The notes beneath the pieces were generated by a model. That model worked only from the letters and a program-made list of their open reading frames with translations, was not told the origin of the DNA and ran no database searches. Shown piece after piece: positions 28,602 to 36,812 of a stretch of 64,000 nucleotides of DNA (positions within the stretch are counted from its first letter, which is position 1; every line of letters starts with the position of its first letter). Location of the stretch: positions 62,001 through 126,000 of the forward strand of contig NZ_JAFMHJ010000003.1 in NCBI RefSeq assembly GCF_017854565.1. Direction: 5' to 3'. The translations under genes were made by a program, and so were the position numbers. Origin of the DNA: Yoonia sp. Lineage in GTDB: Bacteria; Pseudomonadota; Alphaproteobacteria; Rhodobacterales; Rhodobacteraceae.

Positions 28602-29621
28602 CTAGCCAAACAAGTCCGCCCGCGACTTGGGCGGCTCCAACCCCAAATGGGCCCAGGCCGCCTGCGCCAGCATCCGGCCGCGCGGCGTCCGCTGGATCAA
28701 TCCCTTTTGCAGCAGATACGGCTCGATCACATCTTCCAGACTGTCACGGCTTTCCGACAATGCCGCCGACATCGTCTCGACGCCCACCGGCCCCCCGCCA
28801 TAGCTTTCCGCAATCAGGCGCAAATACCGCCGGTCGGCACTATCAAGCCCCAGATGATCCACGCCCAACCGCGTCAGCGCCATATCGGCAATCGCCTGCG
28901 TGACGGTCCCGTCACCTTCGACAATCGCAAAATCCACGACCCGGCGCAGTAGCCGCCCCGCAATCCGCGGCGTGCCGCGCGCGCGCTTGGCAATCTCGCG
29001 CGCACCGGCGTCAGCGGCCGGCGCGCCCATCAGACGTGCGCCGCGCGTCACGATCTCGTGCAACTCATCTTCGGTGTAAAACTCCAGCCGCGTCGGAATC
29101 CCAAAGCGGTCACGCAACGGCGTGGTCAGCAGCCCCATCCGTGTCGTCGCCCCCACCAGCGTAAAGGGCTGCAATTCGATCCGCACCGTGCGCGCCGCTG
29201 GCCCCTCGCCAATCACCAGATCCAGCTCGAAATCCTCAAGCGCGGGATACAGCACCTCTTCGACCGCCGGGTTCAGCCGATGAATCTCATCAATGAACAA
29301 CACATCGCGGGCTTCCAAATTCGTCAAAATCGCCGCCAGATCGCCCGCCTTGGCCAGAACCGGCCCCGACGTCATGCGAAACCCCACACCCAACTCGCGC
29401 GCCATGATCTGGGCAAGCGTCGTCTTGCCCAAACCGGGCGGGCCGTGAAACAGCGCGTGGTCCATCGCCTCACCGCGCCGGCGCGCACTTTCGATAAACA
29501 CCTTCAGGTTCGCGCGCGCCTCGCGTTGGCCGATGAATTCATCCAGCGTCTGCGGACGCAGCGCGCGATCGGCATCACCGGGCTGAGGGGCGGGACGCAA
29601 CGTGGGATCAGGTTCATTCAT
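28602..29621 (-). CDS. ruvB: Holliday junction branch-migration ATPase RuvB
   Basis: This 339-residue AAA+ motor has Walker A GPPGLGKT, Walker [12 protein letters not shown], sensor-1 GATTR and the C-terminal winged helix ([17 protein letters not shown]). It drives branch migration with Ruv[11 protein letters not shown] is taken as the start because it matches the usual N-terminus; an ATG 51 bases upstream is also in frame. It is the third gene of ruvCAB, and the order ruvC-ruvA-ruvB is typical. Confidence 0.96.
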   Translation of the reverse strand: MNEPDPTLRPAPQPGDADRALRPQTLDEFIGQREARANLKVFIESARRRGEAMDHALFHGPPGLGKTTLAQIMARELGVGFRMTSGPVLAKAGDLAAILTNLEARDVLFIDEIHRLNPAVEEVLYPALEDFELDLVIGEGPAARTVRIELQPFTLVGATTRMGLLTTPLRDRFGIPTRLEFYTEDELHEIVTRGARLMGAPAADAGAREIAKRARGTPRIAGRLLRRVVDFAIVEGDGTVTQAIADMALTRLGVDHLGLDSADRRYLRLIAESYGGGPVGVETMSAALSESRDSLEDVIEPYLLQKGLIQRTPRGRMLAQAAWAHLGLEPPKSRADLFG

Positions 29622-29697
29622 CTCTTCAGCCCATACCGGATCAATCCAAGACGGTCCATCAGCGCCGCGCATCCGACCGCGTCAATACGCACCGCCC

Positions 29698-30357
29698 CTA
29701 CCCCTTCGGTGCCAGCAGCTTCAGCGCCGCGCGGATCAACGTCGATGTATCCGCGTCCGGCGCTGCCCCCGCCGCCTCTGCAACCGCGCTCGCGGCTTCG
29801 CCCGGCGCATAGCCTAAATTCCCCAAAGCCGACAGCGCCTCTGACTGCGCAGGGTTGGCCCGCTTGGGTGGCGCACGCCGGACCTGATCGGGCGTCTCGA
29901 CCTCGATCACCGTATCGCCCAGCGCCTCGGTCACGGTTCCGCCCATGGCCATCACACCGGGGGCTTTATCCTTCAATTCAATCGTGATCCGTTGGGCCGT
30001 CTTCGGCCCCACCCCCTTGGCCTTGGCCAGCGCGTTCCAGTCACCCAGCGCAATCGCACGCCCCACGCCATCCGCCCCAAGCGCACCCAAAATCGCCATC
30101 GACGCCTTGGCGCCAATGCCCTGCACCGTCATCAGCAACCGATGCCACTCCTTTTCGACCAGCGTCGTGAAACCAAAAAGCTGCAAATTGTCTTCACGCA
30201 CCAGCAGATCGGTATAAAGCGCCACAACCTCGCCCACGGCAGGCAAACCCGCCATCACACGGTCCGACACATAGACAATGTACCCGATACCGCGCACATC
30301 TATCAGCACATGATCTGGCGTGCGATATTCCAGACGGCCCGCAATCTTGCCAATCAT
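29698..30357 (-). CDS. ruvA: Holliday junction DNA-binding protein RuvA
   Basis: This 219-residue protein starts [21 protein letters not shown] (OB-fold), then has helix-hairpin-helix motifs ([12 protein letters not shown] and [11 protein letters not shown]) and a C-terminal UBA-like domain III ([16 protein letters not shown]) joined by an acidic/proline linker. It binds four-way junctions and recruits RuvB. The ATG overlaps the ruvC stop (ATGA). Confidence 0.96.
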   Translation of the reverse strand: MIGKIAGRLEYRTPDHVLIDVRGIGYIVYVSDRVMAGLPAVGEVVALYTDLLVREDNLQLFGFTTLVEKEWHRLLMTVQGIGAKASMAILGALGADGVGRAIALGDWNALAKAKGVGPKTAQRITIELKDKAPGVMAMGGTVTEALGDTVIEVETPDQVRRAPPKRANPAQSEALSALGNLGYAPGEAASAVAEAAGAAPDADTSTLIRAALKLLAPKG

Positions 30358-30860
30358 GCGCCCGCCCTCGCCAAAGCTTTGGCCAAAGTGCCCGCTGACT
30401 GCAAATGATGCGCATGACAAATCGCAATCGCCAACGCATCCGCCGCATCGGGCCCCGCAATCTTTACGCCGGGCAACTGCAATTTAACCATATGTTCAAC
30501 CTGATGCTTTTCGGCATGGCCCACACCCACAACCGCCTTTTTCACAGCGTTTGGCGCATATTCACCCACGGTCAGACCTGCCTGCGCAGGCACCAGCATC
30601 GCAATCCCGCGTGCCTGACCGAGCTTCAGGGTGCCCGCCCCGTCTTTATTCACAAATGTCTGCTCGACCGCGGCGGCATCCGGTTGGTACAGATGCATCA
30701 TATCGGTCAATTGCTCGTGCAACGACAACAGCCGCGCCGCCAGATCGCCACCGACCGAATGACAAATGCCATTGGCCACATGCGACAGCCGCGACCCAGA
30801 TACCTCGATCACGCCCCACCCCATGTTGCGCAACCCCGGATCAATCCCCAAAACACGCAT
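30354..30860 (-). CDS. ruvC: Holliday junction resolvase RuvC
   Basis: This 168-residue RNase H-fold nuclease begins [16 protein letters not shown] with the catalytic Asp7. It also has the [21 protein letters not shown] segment with the second acid, and Asp-Ala-Ala-Asp near residue 138 ([16 protein letters not shown]) supplying the last acids. It cleaves junctions processed by RuvAB. It is the first gene of the long minus-strand chain leading to ftsH. Confidence 0.96.
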   Translation of the reverse strand: MRVLGIDPGLRNMGWGVIEVSGSRLSHVANGICHSVGGDLAARLLSLHEQLTDMMHLYQPDAAAVEQTFVNKDGAGTLKLGQARGIAMLVPAQAGLTVGEYAPNAVKKAVVGVGHAEKHQVEHMVKLQLPGVKIAGPDAADALAIAICHAHHLQSAGTLAKALARAGA

Positions 30861-31163
30861 TGCTCGCCCCAGTTTTTTTGTTCTATCAAACGGTTAGCAC
30901 AAAACGCGAACAAAGACCAAGAGGCTTTGATGGCACGGCTTACCATGCCGCAGCCGCGCATCCCGCGCAGCATACCCCCCCGGCACCGAGAAGCGCCGAA
31001 AATAACACATTATAAATAAAGGGTTTGCGGCGAAATCCGCGTAAAAAAAAGGCATACAAAAAACGCATATGACCCATGCAGAAACGACACTAGTCAGCGA
31101 CACCAAAGCCCCCTAAATGCGCATTATCAAGTTTATCGCTGCAGCGCAGCACACACAAGGAAT
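30861..31163. other. Divergent intergenic region ruvC / DUF1127 gene
   Basis: This 303-base gap must hold promoters for the ruvC chain (-) and the DUF1127 gene (+). An AT-rich core at about 30995-31065 includes a TATAAT-like hexamer on the minus strand (31007-31016 area) and a small GCGG/CCGC hairpin. I could not assign a convincing -35/-10 pair or any gene. Confidence 0.4.
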
Positions 31164-31379
31164 ATGGCTATGGCCACTCTGAACACCGCCCGCACCGCTG
31201 CGGGCCTTTCGACAGGCGGCATCTACGGATTGTTCGCTCGCATAGTCGCAAATGTTGCCGGATGGAATGACGCGCGCGTCACGCGCAAGTCGCTGTCGCG
31301 CCTGTCCGCACGCGAATTGGAAGACATCGGTCTGTCGTATGGCGACATCGACACCATCGCCGAACGTCGCACACGCTAA
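31164..31379 (+). CDS. Small DUF1127 protein
   Basis: The 71-residue protein has a C-terminal DUF1127/YjiS-like domain (about 40-71): LSRLSARELEDIGLSYGDIDTIA. Small arginine-rich DUF1127 proteins in other alphaproteobacteria affect phosphate and carbon metabolism and RNA turnover. The role here is not known. GGA lies 3-6 bases before the first ATG; a second ATG two codons on is equally possible. It is a stand-alone transcript ending in a strong terminator. Confidence 0.85.
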   Translation: MAMATLNTARTAAGLSTGGIYGLFARIVANVAGWNDARVTRKSLSRLSARELEDIGLSYGDIDTIAERRTR

Positions 31380-31400
31380 ACCAAACCCACGATCCGAAAC

Positions 31401-31437
31401 GCAAAAGGCCGCGCCATTATCAGGCGCGGCCTTTTGC
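31401..31437 (+). terminator. Strong bidirectional terminator
   Basis: Perfect 15-bp arms (GCAAAAGGCCGCGCC and its complement) around a 7-nt loop, with symmetric A/T stretches, lie between the convergent DUF1127 and membrane-protein genes. Confidence 0.9.
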
Positions 31438-31458
31438 ATTGTCATCCGGACCGCTTGA

Positions 31459-31803
31459 TCAGGGCATCATTGTCTTCATCGCGTCGGCGATAAACGTGGT
31501 CGCCGGGTCTGGCTGCATGATCCATGCGCCTGCCTGCTCCATCACGGTGCCCTGCTGCAACGATGTGACCCGGTCGGCATAGGCGCCGGACCCGAGGTAC
31601 GAGAACAGAAATCCTTTGAACAAGAAGCCGATTGCGACCAACAACAGCAGCCCCTTGAGCGGAAAGCGGGGTGTGTAAACCCGTGGACGTGCCACGATCA
31701 GACCATCGGCATTCACCGTGCGTACAACGCCGCGGGCCATCCGGTCATGCCGGCGGACAATGCGCTTCAGTCTTTTATCAAACGGGACATTGGCCTGTGC
31801 CAT
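31459..31803 (-). CDS. Small single-pass membrane protein of unknown function
   Basis: The 114-residue product has a basic N-terminal stretch (about 8-48), one membrane helix (about 49-68, GLLLLVAIGFLFKGFLF) and a short periplasmic tail. The N-terminal KRLKRIVRRHDRM suggests a cytosolic N-terminus by the positive-inside rule. I recognise no family with certainty. It stands alone between a strong terminator and a 97-base gap before prmA. Three bases beyond the start the leader contains GGAGGG-like purines (complement of tgataccctccag), supporting translation. Confidence 0.65.
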   Translation of the reverse strand: MAQANVPFDKRLKRIVRRHDRMARGVVRTVNADGLIVARPRVYTPRFPLKGLLLLVAIGFLFKGFLFSYLGSGAYADRVTSLQQGTVMEQAGAWIMQPDPATTFIADAMKTMMP

Positions 31804-31900
31804 GATACCCTCCAGTAGAGTGCGATGAACCTAACATTAACAGGATCGCCAAGATTGCCTTGTGAAACAAGACAAATCGTACGCCACCTAACAAAACGCC

Positions 31901-32779
31901 CTAAAGTGCTGCGTTTTTGCACATTGTGAGGGTCGTCCAGTCAACAATGCTATCATTTTTAACCAGATTGAACCCATTATCACGGTAAATGCCGATCACC
32001 TCATCCGCTTGCTCATTCAGAATACCCGAGAGAATCACATGCCCGCCAGCGGCGACACACCGGCCCATATCAGGGGCCAAACCGATCAATGGGCCCTTCA
32101 AAATATTGGCAAAAATCAAATCGTACGGCGCTGCGGCCGCCAACGCAGGCGCATCGAACCCGGCGGCCACAACACAGTTAACGCGGCCCGTCAGCCCATT
32201 TGCTGCCACATTCGCGGCGGCCACTTCGACGGCAACCGGGTCAATGTCACTGGCCAGAACGGCGTCGGGCAAAACATGCGCCGCCGCCATCGCCAGCACC
32301 GCCGTGCCACAGCCGATGTCCGCCACTTTGCCGCTGGTAAATCCGCCATCCAACAGCGCATCGAACGCCCGCAAACAGCCCAAGGTCGTGCCATGGTGCC
32401 CGGTGCCAAACGCCATCGCGGCTTCGATCAGCAGCGCAACCCGGCCTGCCGGCACCTTATCGGCATCATGCGACCCGTAGACGAAAAACCGCCCCGCCTC
32501 GACCGGCGCCAGCTCGCGCTGCACCTTCGACACCCAATCCTGATCGGGAATTTCTGAAATGTTGAACGGCTTGGCGTGGTAAAGCGCGCTCAGCACGGCC
32601 AGGGCACCGGCATCCGGGCGCTCCATGAAATAGCTCGCGACCTCCCAAAGCCCCGATCCATCCTCGATCTCGAACACGCCGACACCGGTGGGTTCGGGCA
32701 TCAGATCCTCAACCGCCTCGGCCAGCCTGTCGGCGGCATCTTCGCCCGTAATCGTCGTCAGCGCGGAATATGTCGTCAT
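31901..32779 (-). CDS. prmA: Ribosomal protein L11 methyltransferase PrmA
   Basis: The 292-residue SAM-dependent methyltransferase starts MTTYSALTTITGED. It has an N-terminal substrate domain (about 1-100) and a Rossmann methyltransferase domain with AFGTGHHGTT, VADIGCGTAVLAMAA (SAM loop), ASDIDPVAVEVA and the NPP-like FANILKGPL motif. It trimethylates ribosomal protein L11. A longer frame extends upstream into the hydrolase gene but is not conserved. The SGNH hydrolase ends 31 bases upstream, so the genes probably share a transcript. Confidence 0.9.
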   Translation of the reverse strand: MTTYSALTTITGEDAADRLAEAVEDLMPEPTGVGVFEIEDGSGLWEVASYFMERPDAGALAVLSALYHAKPFNISEIPDQDWVSKVQRELAPVEAGRFFVYGSHDADKVPAGRVALLIEAAMAFGTGHHGTTLGCLRAFDALLDGGFTSGKVADIGCGTAVLAMAAAHVLPDAVLASDIDPVAVEVAAANVAANGLTGRVNCVVAAGFDAPALAAAAPYDLIFANILKGPLIGLAPDMGRCVAAGGHVILSGILNEQADEVIGIYRDNGFNLVKNDSIVDWTTLTMCKNAAL

Positions 32780-32810
32780 GGTCAGCAGCCCTTTGCGATG
32801 TTGCCCCCCG

Positions 32811-33545
32811 TTAGGGCCTGTCCCGCGCGGGGTCAAGCAACGCCGGGTCGTCGATGATACTGTCGCAGATCGTCTTGGCCCATGCGGCATAGACCACCGG
32901 ACCGGGATGAAATCCGTCCTCGGACATATTGTGGGGGCCCAGCGCCACATCGACATGGACGGCGGTGCAATGGTCGCGCGCGGCCACCAGCACGCGCAGA
33001 TGGCGGTCAAACCGCTTGGCCTGTCTGCCCAGCACCCAGCGCAGCGGTTGCGGCAGCAACGGGAACTGATGCACCGGGGGCAACCCCGACACGATCACAC
33101 GGCGGGCACCAAACTCGCTGGCGAAACGATCCACCAATGCGGCCTGCTGTGCCAGCCACCGGCGCAGCGGCACGACCTTGGTGACATCATTCACCCCCAT
33201 GGCCAGCACCACCACATCATAGGTCCGCTCCGGCAGATCATCCAACCAGCCCAGGACCTCGCCGGTTTTGGCGCCGGTGCGCGCGATCAACGTATAGTCG
33301 ATCGTTGCCACCTGCCCCAGCCGCCCGGTCAACTGCCCCAGCAGCGCCTCGTCCTGGGTCGCGACACCCACGCCCGCCGCCGAAGAATCGCCGATGATCA
33401 GCAACCGCAACGTCGGCCCCTGCCCCACCTGCCCCCGGCGCGGGCCGGGCGGTTCCGGCAGCTGCAATGCGCGCGCCCGCAAATAAACCGCCTGCGCGAC
33501 CAACACGGGCATCAAAATGGCCCGGGCGGTCAGATCAAGGATCAC
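32811..33545 (-). CDS. SGNH/GDSL-family hydrolase
   Basis: The 244-residue product has a hydrophobic N-terminal segment (about 8-24; membrane anchor or signal) and an SGNH hydrolase fold: block I GDSSAAG with Ser54, block III GVND (about 116-119) and block V DGFHPG with the catalytic Asp/His. Substrate is unknown; such enzymes are esterases or lipases. It has a GTG start which overlaps the TGA of the preceding fragment (GTGA), so it was evolutionarily coupled to that now-truncated gene. Confidence 0.82.
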   Translation of the reverse strand: MILDLTARAILMPVLVAQAVYLRARALQLPEPPGPRRGQVGQGPTLRLLIIGDSSAAGVGVATQDEALLGQLTGRLGQVATIDYTLIARTGAKTGEVLGWLDDLPERTYDVVVLAMGVNDVTKVVPLRRWLAQQAALVDRFASEFGARRVIVSGLPPVHQFPLLPQPLRWVLGRQAKRFDRHLRVLVAARDHCTAVHVDVALGPHNMSEDGFHPGPVVYAAWAKTICDSIIDDPALLDPARDRP

Positions 33546-33691
33546 AACGCCAACGTCCCGCTGATCAAGATTTCGACATGGCTGCCGATCATGATACGAT
33601 CCCCCTCGCGCGACACAAGAACCCTGCCTTCGCCGCCGATATTACGTCCCTTTGCCATGATCAGATCGCACTGGATGAACCGCCTAGACAT
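33542..33691 (-). pseudogene. Remnant of a PhzF-family protein C-terminus (49 codons)
   Basis: A 49-codon frame overlaps the end of msrA by 8 bases and the start of the SGNH hydrolase gene by 4. The sequence from FIQCDLIMAKGRN through ISGTLAL resembles the last strand pair of PhzF-like epimerase/isomerase proteins, which end with a GRxx-x(n)-V-x-V-x(n)-V-x-I-x-G-x-x-V pattern. No upstream part of such a protein exists; msrA takes its place. I read it as the 3' stump left after a deletion, possibly retained because it couples translation to the hydrolase gene. Family assignment is tentative. Confidence 0.42.
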
Positions 33692-34334
33692 CAACGCCAA
33701 TAGGGCAGGTCACGCCCGTCCCGCCAATCCCGCAATACCCGCCGGGGTTTTTTGCCAGATACTGCTGGTGGTAATCTTCGGCAAAATAGAACGTGGGTGC
33801 CGCGATGACCTCGGTGGTGATCGCACCATAGCCCGCCTGCGACAAACGCGGCGCAAAATCTGCCTTCGACGCCTGCGCTGCGGCCTGCTGCGCATCCGTG
33901 TAGGTATAAATACCCGACCGATACTGCGTGCCCGCGTCATTGCCCTGCCGCATGCCTTGGGTCGGGTCGTGCCCTTCCCAGAACACCTGCAACAGCTGAT
34001 CATAGGAAATCACCGCCGGATCATAGATCACGCGGACCACCTCATTATGGCCGGTCTTGCCGCTGCACACCTCTTCGTAGGTCGCGTTCGGAGTATAGCC
34101 GCCCGCATAGCCAACCATCGTGGATTGCACACCGTCCAGTTTCCACAACATCCGCTCGACGCCCCAGAAACAGCCCATGCCGAACATCGCCGCTTGCATC
34201 CCGGCGGGCACGTCACCGGTCAACGGGGTGCCAAACACGAAATGGTCTTCCTTGCGGGCAATCGGTATGGCCCGCCCAGGCAATGCGCTGCCTTCGGCCA
34301 CGATTTCAGACTTCGCACGGTTCATGAAAAACAT
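33684..34334 (-). CDS. msrA: Peptide methionine-S-sulfoxide reductase MsrA
   Basis: The 216-residue enzyme has the GCFWG motif with catalytic Cys55, [19 protein letters not shown] and YQQQY-like HHQQYLAK-type segments (here [10 protein letters not shown]). It reduces methionine-S-sulfoxide in oxidised proteins with thioredoxin. The length fits the long form with an N-terminal extension. The C-terminus ([10 protein letters not shown]) contains a cysteine that can act as resolving residue. It is monocistronic apart from the fragment overlapping its 3' end. Confidence 0.94.
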   Translation of the reverse strand: MFFMNRAKSEIVAEGSALPGRAIPIARKEDHFVFGTPLTGDVPAGMQAAMFGMGCFWGVERMLWKLDGVQSTMVGYAGGYTPNATYEEVCSGKTGHNEVVRVIYDPAVISYDQLLQVFWEGHDPTQGMRQGNDAGTQYRSGIYTYTDAQQAAAQASKADFAPRLSQAGYGAITTEVIAAPTFYFAEDYHQQYLAKNPGGYCGIGGTGVTCPIGVDV

Positions 34335-34386
34335 TTGGCTCTCTCCTACTGTTCGCTAGGTAATATAGGCGGTGCCGATCCGTTTG

Positions 34387-35616
34387 CTACTCTGCGGGGG
34401 CCAACAACCCGACCTGAAACACGGTCTCGTGACCGGGGGCAGGATGGCGGGGGATCAGCAGCGACAGGATCAGCGACACGATCGCCATGCCCGCCGCCAG
34501 CAAAAACACCATCCCCGGCGACGTCAACCAGACATAGCCCAGCAGCGCGGGCAAAAACACAGCAGCAATATGGTTAATCGTAAACGCCACCGCCGCAGTC
34601 GGCGCAATATCGCGCGGATCGGCGATTTTTTGGAAATACGTCTTAATCGCCAGCGCGAGGCTGAAAAACAAATGGTTCACGACATAAAGCCCGGTCGCCA
34701 GCACCACACCCCAGCCAAAATAATAGATCCCGCCATAGGCAAAGAACACGATACACAGCCCCGCATATTCAAAAATCAGCGCGCGGCGTTCCCCAAACAT
34801 CGCCACGACCTTGCCCAGCATCGGGGCCGCAATCATATTGGCCACCAGCGTGAACAAAAACAGCTGCGTGATGTCATCGACCTTGTAGCCAAAGCGTTCG
34901 ACCATCATGAAACCGGCAAACACGACGAATATCTGACGCCGCGCGCCCGACATGAACTGCAACGCATAATACAGCCAATACCGGCGGCGCAGCACAAAGG
35001 TTTTGACCTGCGGATGCGGCGCTTCGAACTGGGGATAGGCCAGCAGACAGAACACCGCCACCACGGCGGTAAACCCACCCGAAAGCCAGTAGACGATACT
35101 GTAGGTCAGCCCGAACCGTTCCCAGCTCAGGACGATCAACAGATAAACGATCAGCGTCGCCCCTGACCCCGCGGACAATATCCAGCCCAGCATCTGCGGC
35201 GCGCGTTTCTTGTCAATCCACTGCAACTGCAATGATTGATTGACCGTCTCGTAATAGTGAAACCCGATCGACGACAGCATGGTCACCGCCAGAATCCCGC
35301 CCATCGTCGGAAACTGCGCGGTCACCGCCGTCGATACGCCCAACATCACAAGCGCCACCAGCCCCAGCACCTGCTCGCGGATGAACATGATCAGGGCGAT
35401 CACCCCAATCGCAAAAAAGCCCGGGATTTCACGCACCGAATGCAGCCAACCGATGTCGGCCCCGTCAAACCCCGCGACCTCGATCACGAAATTATTCAGC
35501 AACGCCGACCATGTGGCAAAGGCAACAGGCATGGCCATCGCCATGACAAACAACAGCGACGTAGGCCTGCGCCAGAACGGCAGACTATGCGCATCTTCAA
35601 GACGTACTATTTTCAT
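34387..35616 (-). CDS. Major facilitator superfamily transporter
   Basis: The 409-residue integral membrane protein has about twelve helices, beginning at about residue 18 (SLLFVMAMAMPVAFATW) and ending near residue 395. The start MKIVRLEDAHSLPFW is chosen because the longer frame upstream is Arg/Pro-rich shadow sequence. The loop between helices 6 and 7 (about 185-215) is short. The substrate cannot be told from sequence, and I see no classical MFS sugar or drug signature. It faces msrA across 52 bases with no terminator visible. Confidence 0.82.
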   Translation of the reverse strand: MKIVRLEDAHSLPFWRRPTSLLFVMAMAMPVAFATWSALLNNFVIEVAGFDGADIGWLHSVREIPGFFAIGVIALIMFIREQVLGLVALVMLGVSTAVTAQFPTMGGILAVTMLSSIGFHYYETVNQSLQLQWIDKKRAPQMLGWILSAGSGATLIVYLLIVLSWERFGLTYSIVYWLSGGFTAVVAVFCLLAYPQFEAPHPQVKTFVLRRRYWLYYALQFMSGARRQIFVVFAGFMMVERFGYKVDDITQLFLFTLVANMIAAPMLGKVVAMFGERRALIFEYAGLCIVFFAYGGIYYFGWGVVLATGLYVVNHLFFSLALAIKTYFQKIADPRDIAPTAAVAFTINHIAAVFLPALLGYVWLTSPGMVFLLAAGMAIVSLILSLLIPRHPAPGHETVFQVGLLAPAE

Positions 35617-35702
35617 GCCCGAACCATTACGCCCGTTTTTTGATATTGGCGAGATATTTACGCGCCCCGGCCACACCATGAAAAAGCAATCCATGCCAAC
35701 AC

Positions 35703-35837
35703 CGCATCCGCGCCGGTGGCGCGGCTGTCGCAGGCAACGTGCTGCTGGGTGGTGTGATCGGTCTGGGCGTCGATGCTGCAACGGGCGCGTCGCAGGACTT
35801 GGTGCCAAACCCGGTTGCTGTCGCACTCGAATGTTGA
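35703..35837 (+). pseudogene. C-terminal remnant of a PEGA-domain-like lipoprotein
   Basis: From 35712 the frame reads AGGAAVAGN then LLGGVIGLGVDAATGA and QDLVPNPVAVAL before a stop. This is the characteristic C-terminal half of a small Roseobacter lipoprotein family often mislabelled 'translation initiation factor 2' or PEGA-domain protein. The upstream part (signal, lipobox, PEGA strands) is missing: the frame is closed at 35679-35681. An ATG-AAA-AAG in another frame at 35678 may be what is left of the original start. It lies in the 386-base gap 35617-36001, in which I see no intact gene. Confidence 0.55.
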
Positions 35838-36001
35838 TCTGAAAAATCGGGGGGTCAGTGCATACGCTGCGGGCCTCCCACCGCAAACAGGGCACGCCGG
35901 ACGCCGGGCAACTGCACCGGATTGAGCAATGTCAATGCAGCCGCATCTGCCGCAGTGCAGAAAGTGATCATTGCACACCTTTGCACAATCAGGAGAAACC
36001 C

Positions 36002-36508
36002 ATGTTCACCGCAACCCCCCTACGCCGCCTTGTCGGCGCAACGGCCCTGCTCGCCGCAGTCGCCAGCGGCGGTGCCGCTCTGGCCGATGATGATGACGTG
36101 ATGCAGCTTATGCCCTTCGGCGCCGGTCCCTATGGCGGCGGCATGGGCAACATGTCGATGATGGCGCGGCCCATCGACATTGATGGTGATGGCACCGTCA
36201 CGTCATCCGAAGCATCCCAGCACGCCAGCGCAGGATTTTCCTTGTTCGACAGCGACGGAGACGATCAGATCACCGAAGACGAATACATTGACGGCGGGCC
36301 GTTCATGGCACCCGTCGGACGGCGCAGCACCGAACGTCTCTACGTCAACCGCGTCGCCCGCTTCAAGGCGATGGATGGCGATAGTGACGACATCGTGACA
36401 CTGGCCGAATTCATGGCCAAGGCGCAGGCAAGTTTCGAAGCCGCTGACGCCGACAACGACGGCACGGTCACCGTCTGGGAATTCCGCGCCCAGCAGAACC
36501 CGTTCTGA
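36002..36508 (+). CDS. Secreted EF-hand calcium-binding protein
   Basis: The 168-residue product has a signal peptide (about 1-29, ending GGAALADD) and then four EF-hand-like loops: DIDGDGTVTSSE (about 59), DSDGDDQITEDE (about 82), DGDSDDIVTLAE (about 124) and DADNDGTVTVWE (about 148), each with acidic ligands at positions 1, 3, 5 and 12. It is probably a periplasmic calcium-binding protein with no enzyme domain. AGGAG lies 8 bases before the ATG. A strong terminator follows, so it is monocistronic. Confidence 0.85.
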   Translation: MFTATPLRRLVGATALLAAVASGGAALADDDDVMQLMPFGAGPYGGGMGNMSMMARPIDIDGDGTVTSSEASQHASAGFSLFDSDGDDQITEDEYIDGGPFMAPVGRRSTERLYVNRVARFKAMDGDSDDIVTLAEFMAKAQASFEAADADNDGTVTVWEFRAQQNPF

Positions 36509-36512
36509 TCCA

Positions 36513-36539
36513 AACGGGCGCCGGATTTCGGCGCCCGTT
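36513..36539 (+). terminator. Terminator after the EF-hand gene
   Basis: Perfect 10-bp arms AACGGGCGCC/GGCGCCCGTT with a 7-nt loop start 5 bases after the stop; CACGTTTTCTT follows. Confidence 0.8.
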
Positions 36540-36583
36540 CACGTTTTCTTCACACATATGGCCGCACGCCGCGTTAACCTTGC

Positions 36584-36645
36584 CCGCACCGTACAAACGT
36601 ACGTACGCATTCCATACGGGGTCTGCACGCAGTCTGCATGGCCAG
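36584..36645 (+). repeat. Dispersed element with 11-bp periodic units, copy A
   Basis: A core of 16 bases, TACGGGGTCTGCACGC (36615-36630), is exactly repeated in reverse complement at 58533-58548, with related flanks (ACCGTAC..TACG before, TCTGCA after). The core is built of 11-bp units of the form TGYAYGSSRTC. It lies in the ccoG upstream region, about 170 bases before the start. Function unknown; see findings. Confidence 0.6.
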
Positions 36646-36735
36646 AACCCCCTTTATTTCCTGACAATTAACGCTATAAAAACGATGTCGGCGCAGCACC
36701 GGCAACCGGCCCGCCGCGCGTTGCGCAACCGCCTC

Positions 36736-36749
36736 TTGATCCACATCAA
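36736..36749. promoter_or_regulatory. FNR/FnrL box upstream of ccoG
   Basis: TTGATCCACATCAA is a perfect match to the FNR consensus TTGAT-N4-ATCAA. It is centred about 70 bases before the ccoG ATG, consistent with oxygen-responsive activation of ccoGHIS. The rest of the 305-base gap upstream holds the 11-bp-repeat element and no gene. Confidence 0.85.
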
Positions 36750-36812
36750 AGACCCGCCGGACAGACCGCTTAGATACAATCGTGCGAACAGAACTAATCC
36801 CACGGGTCCCTT

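Noticed and set aside
32780-33010. N-terminal extension of prmA into the SGNH hydrolase gene
   Set aside because: The extension is Arg/Pro/Trp-rich, overlaps a real gene, and PrmA homology begins at the ATG at 32779.
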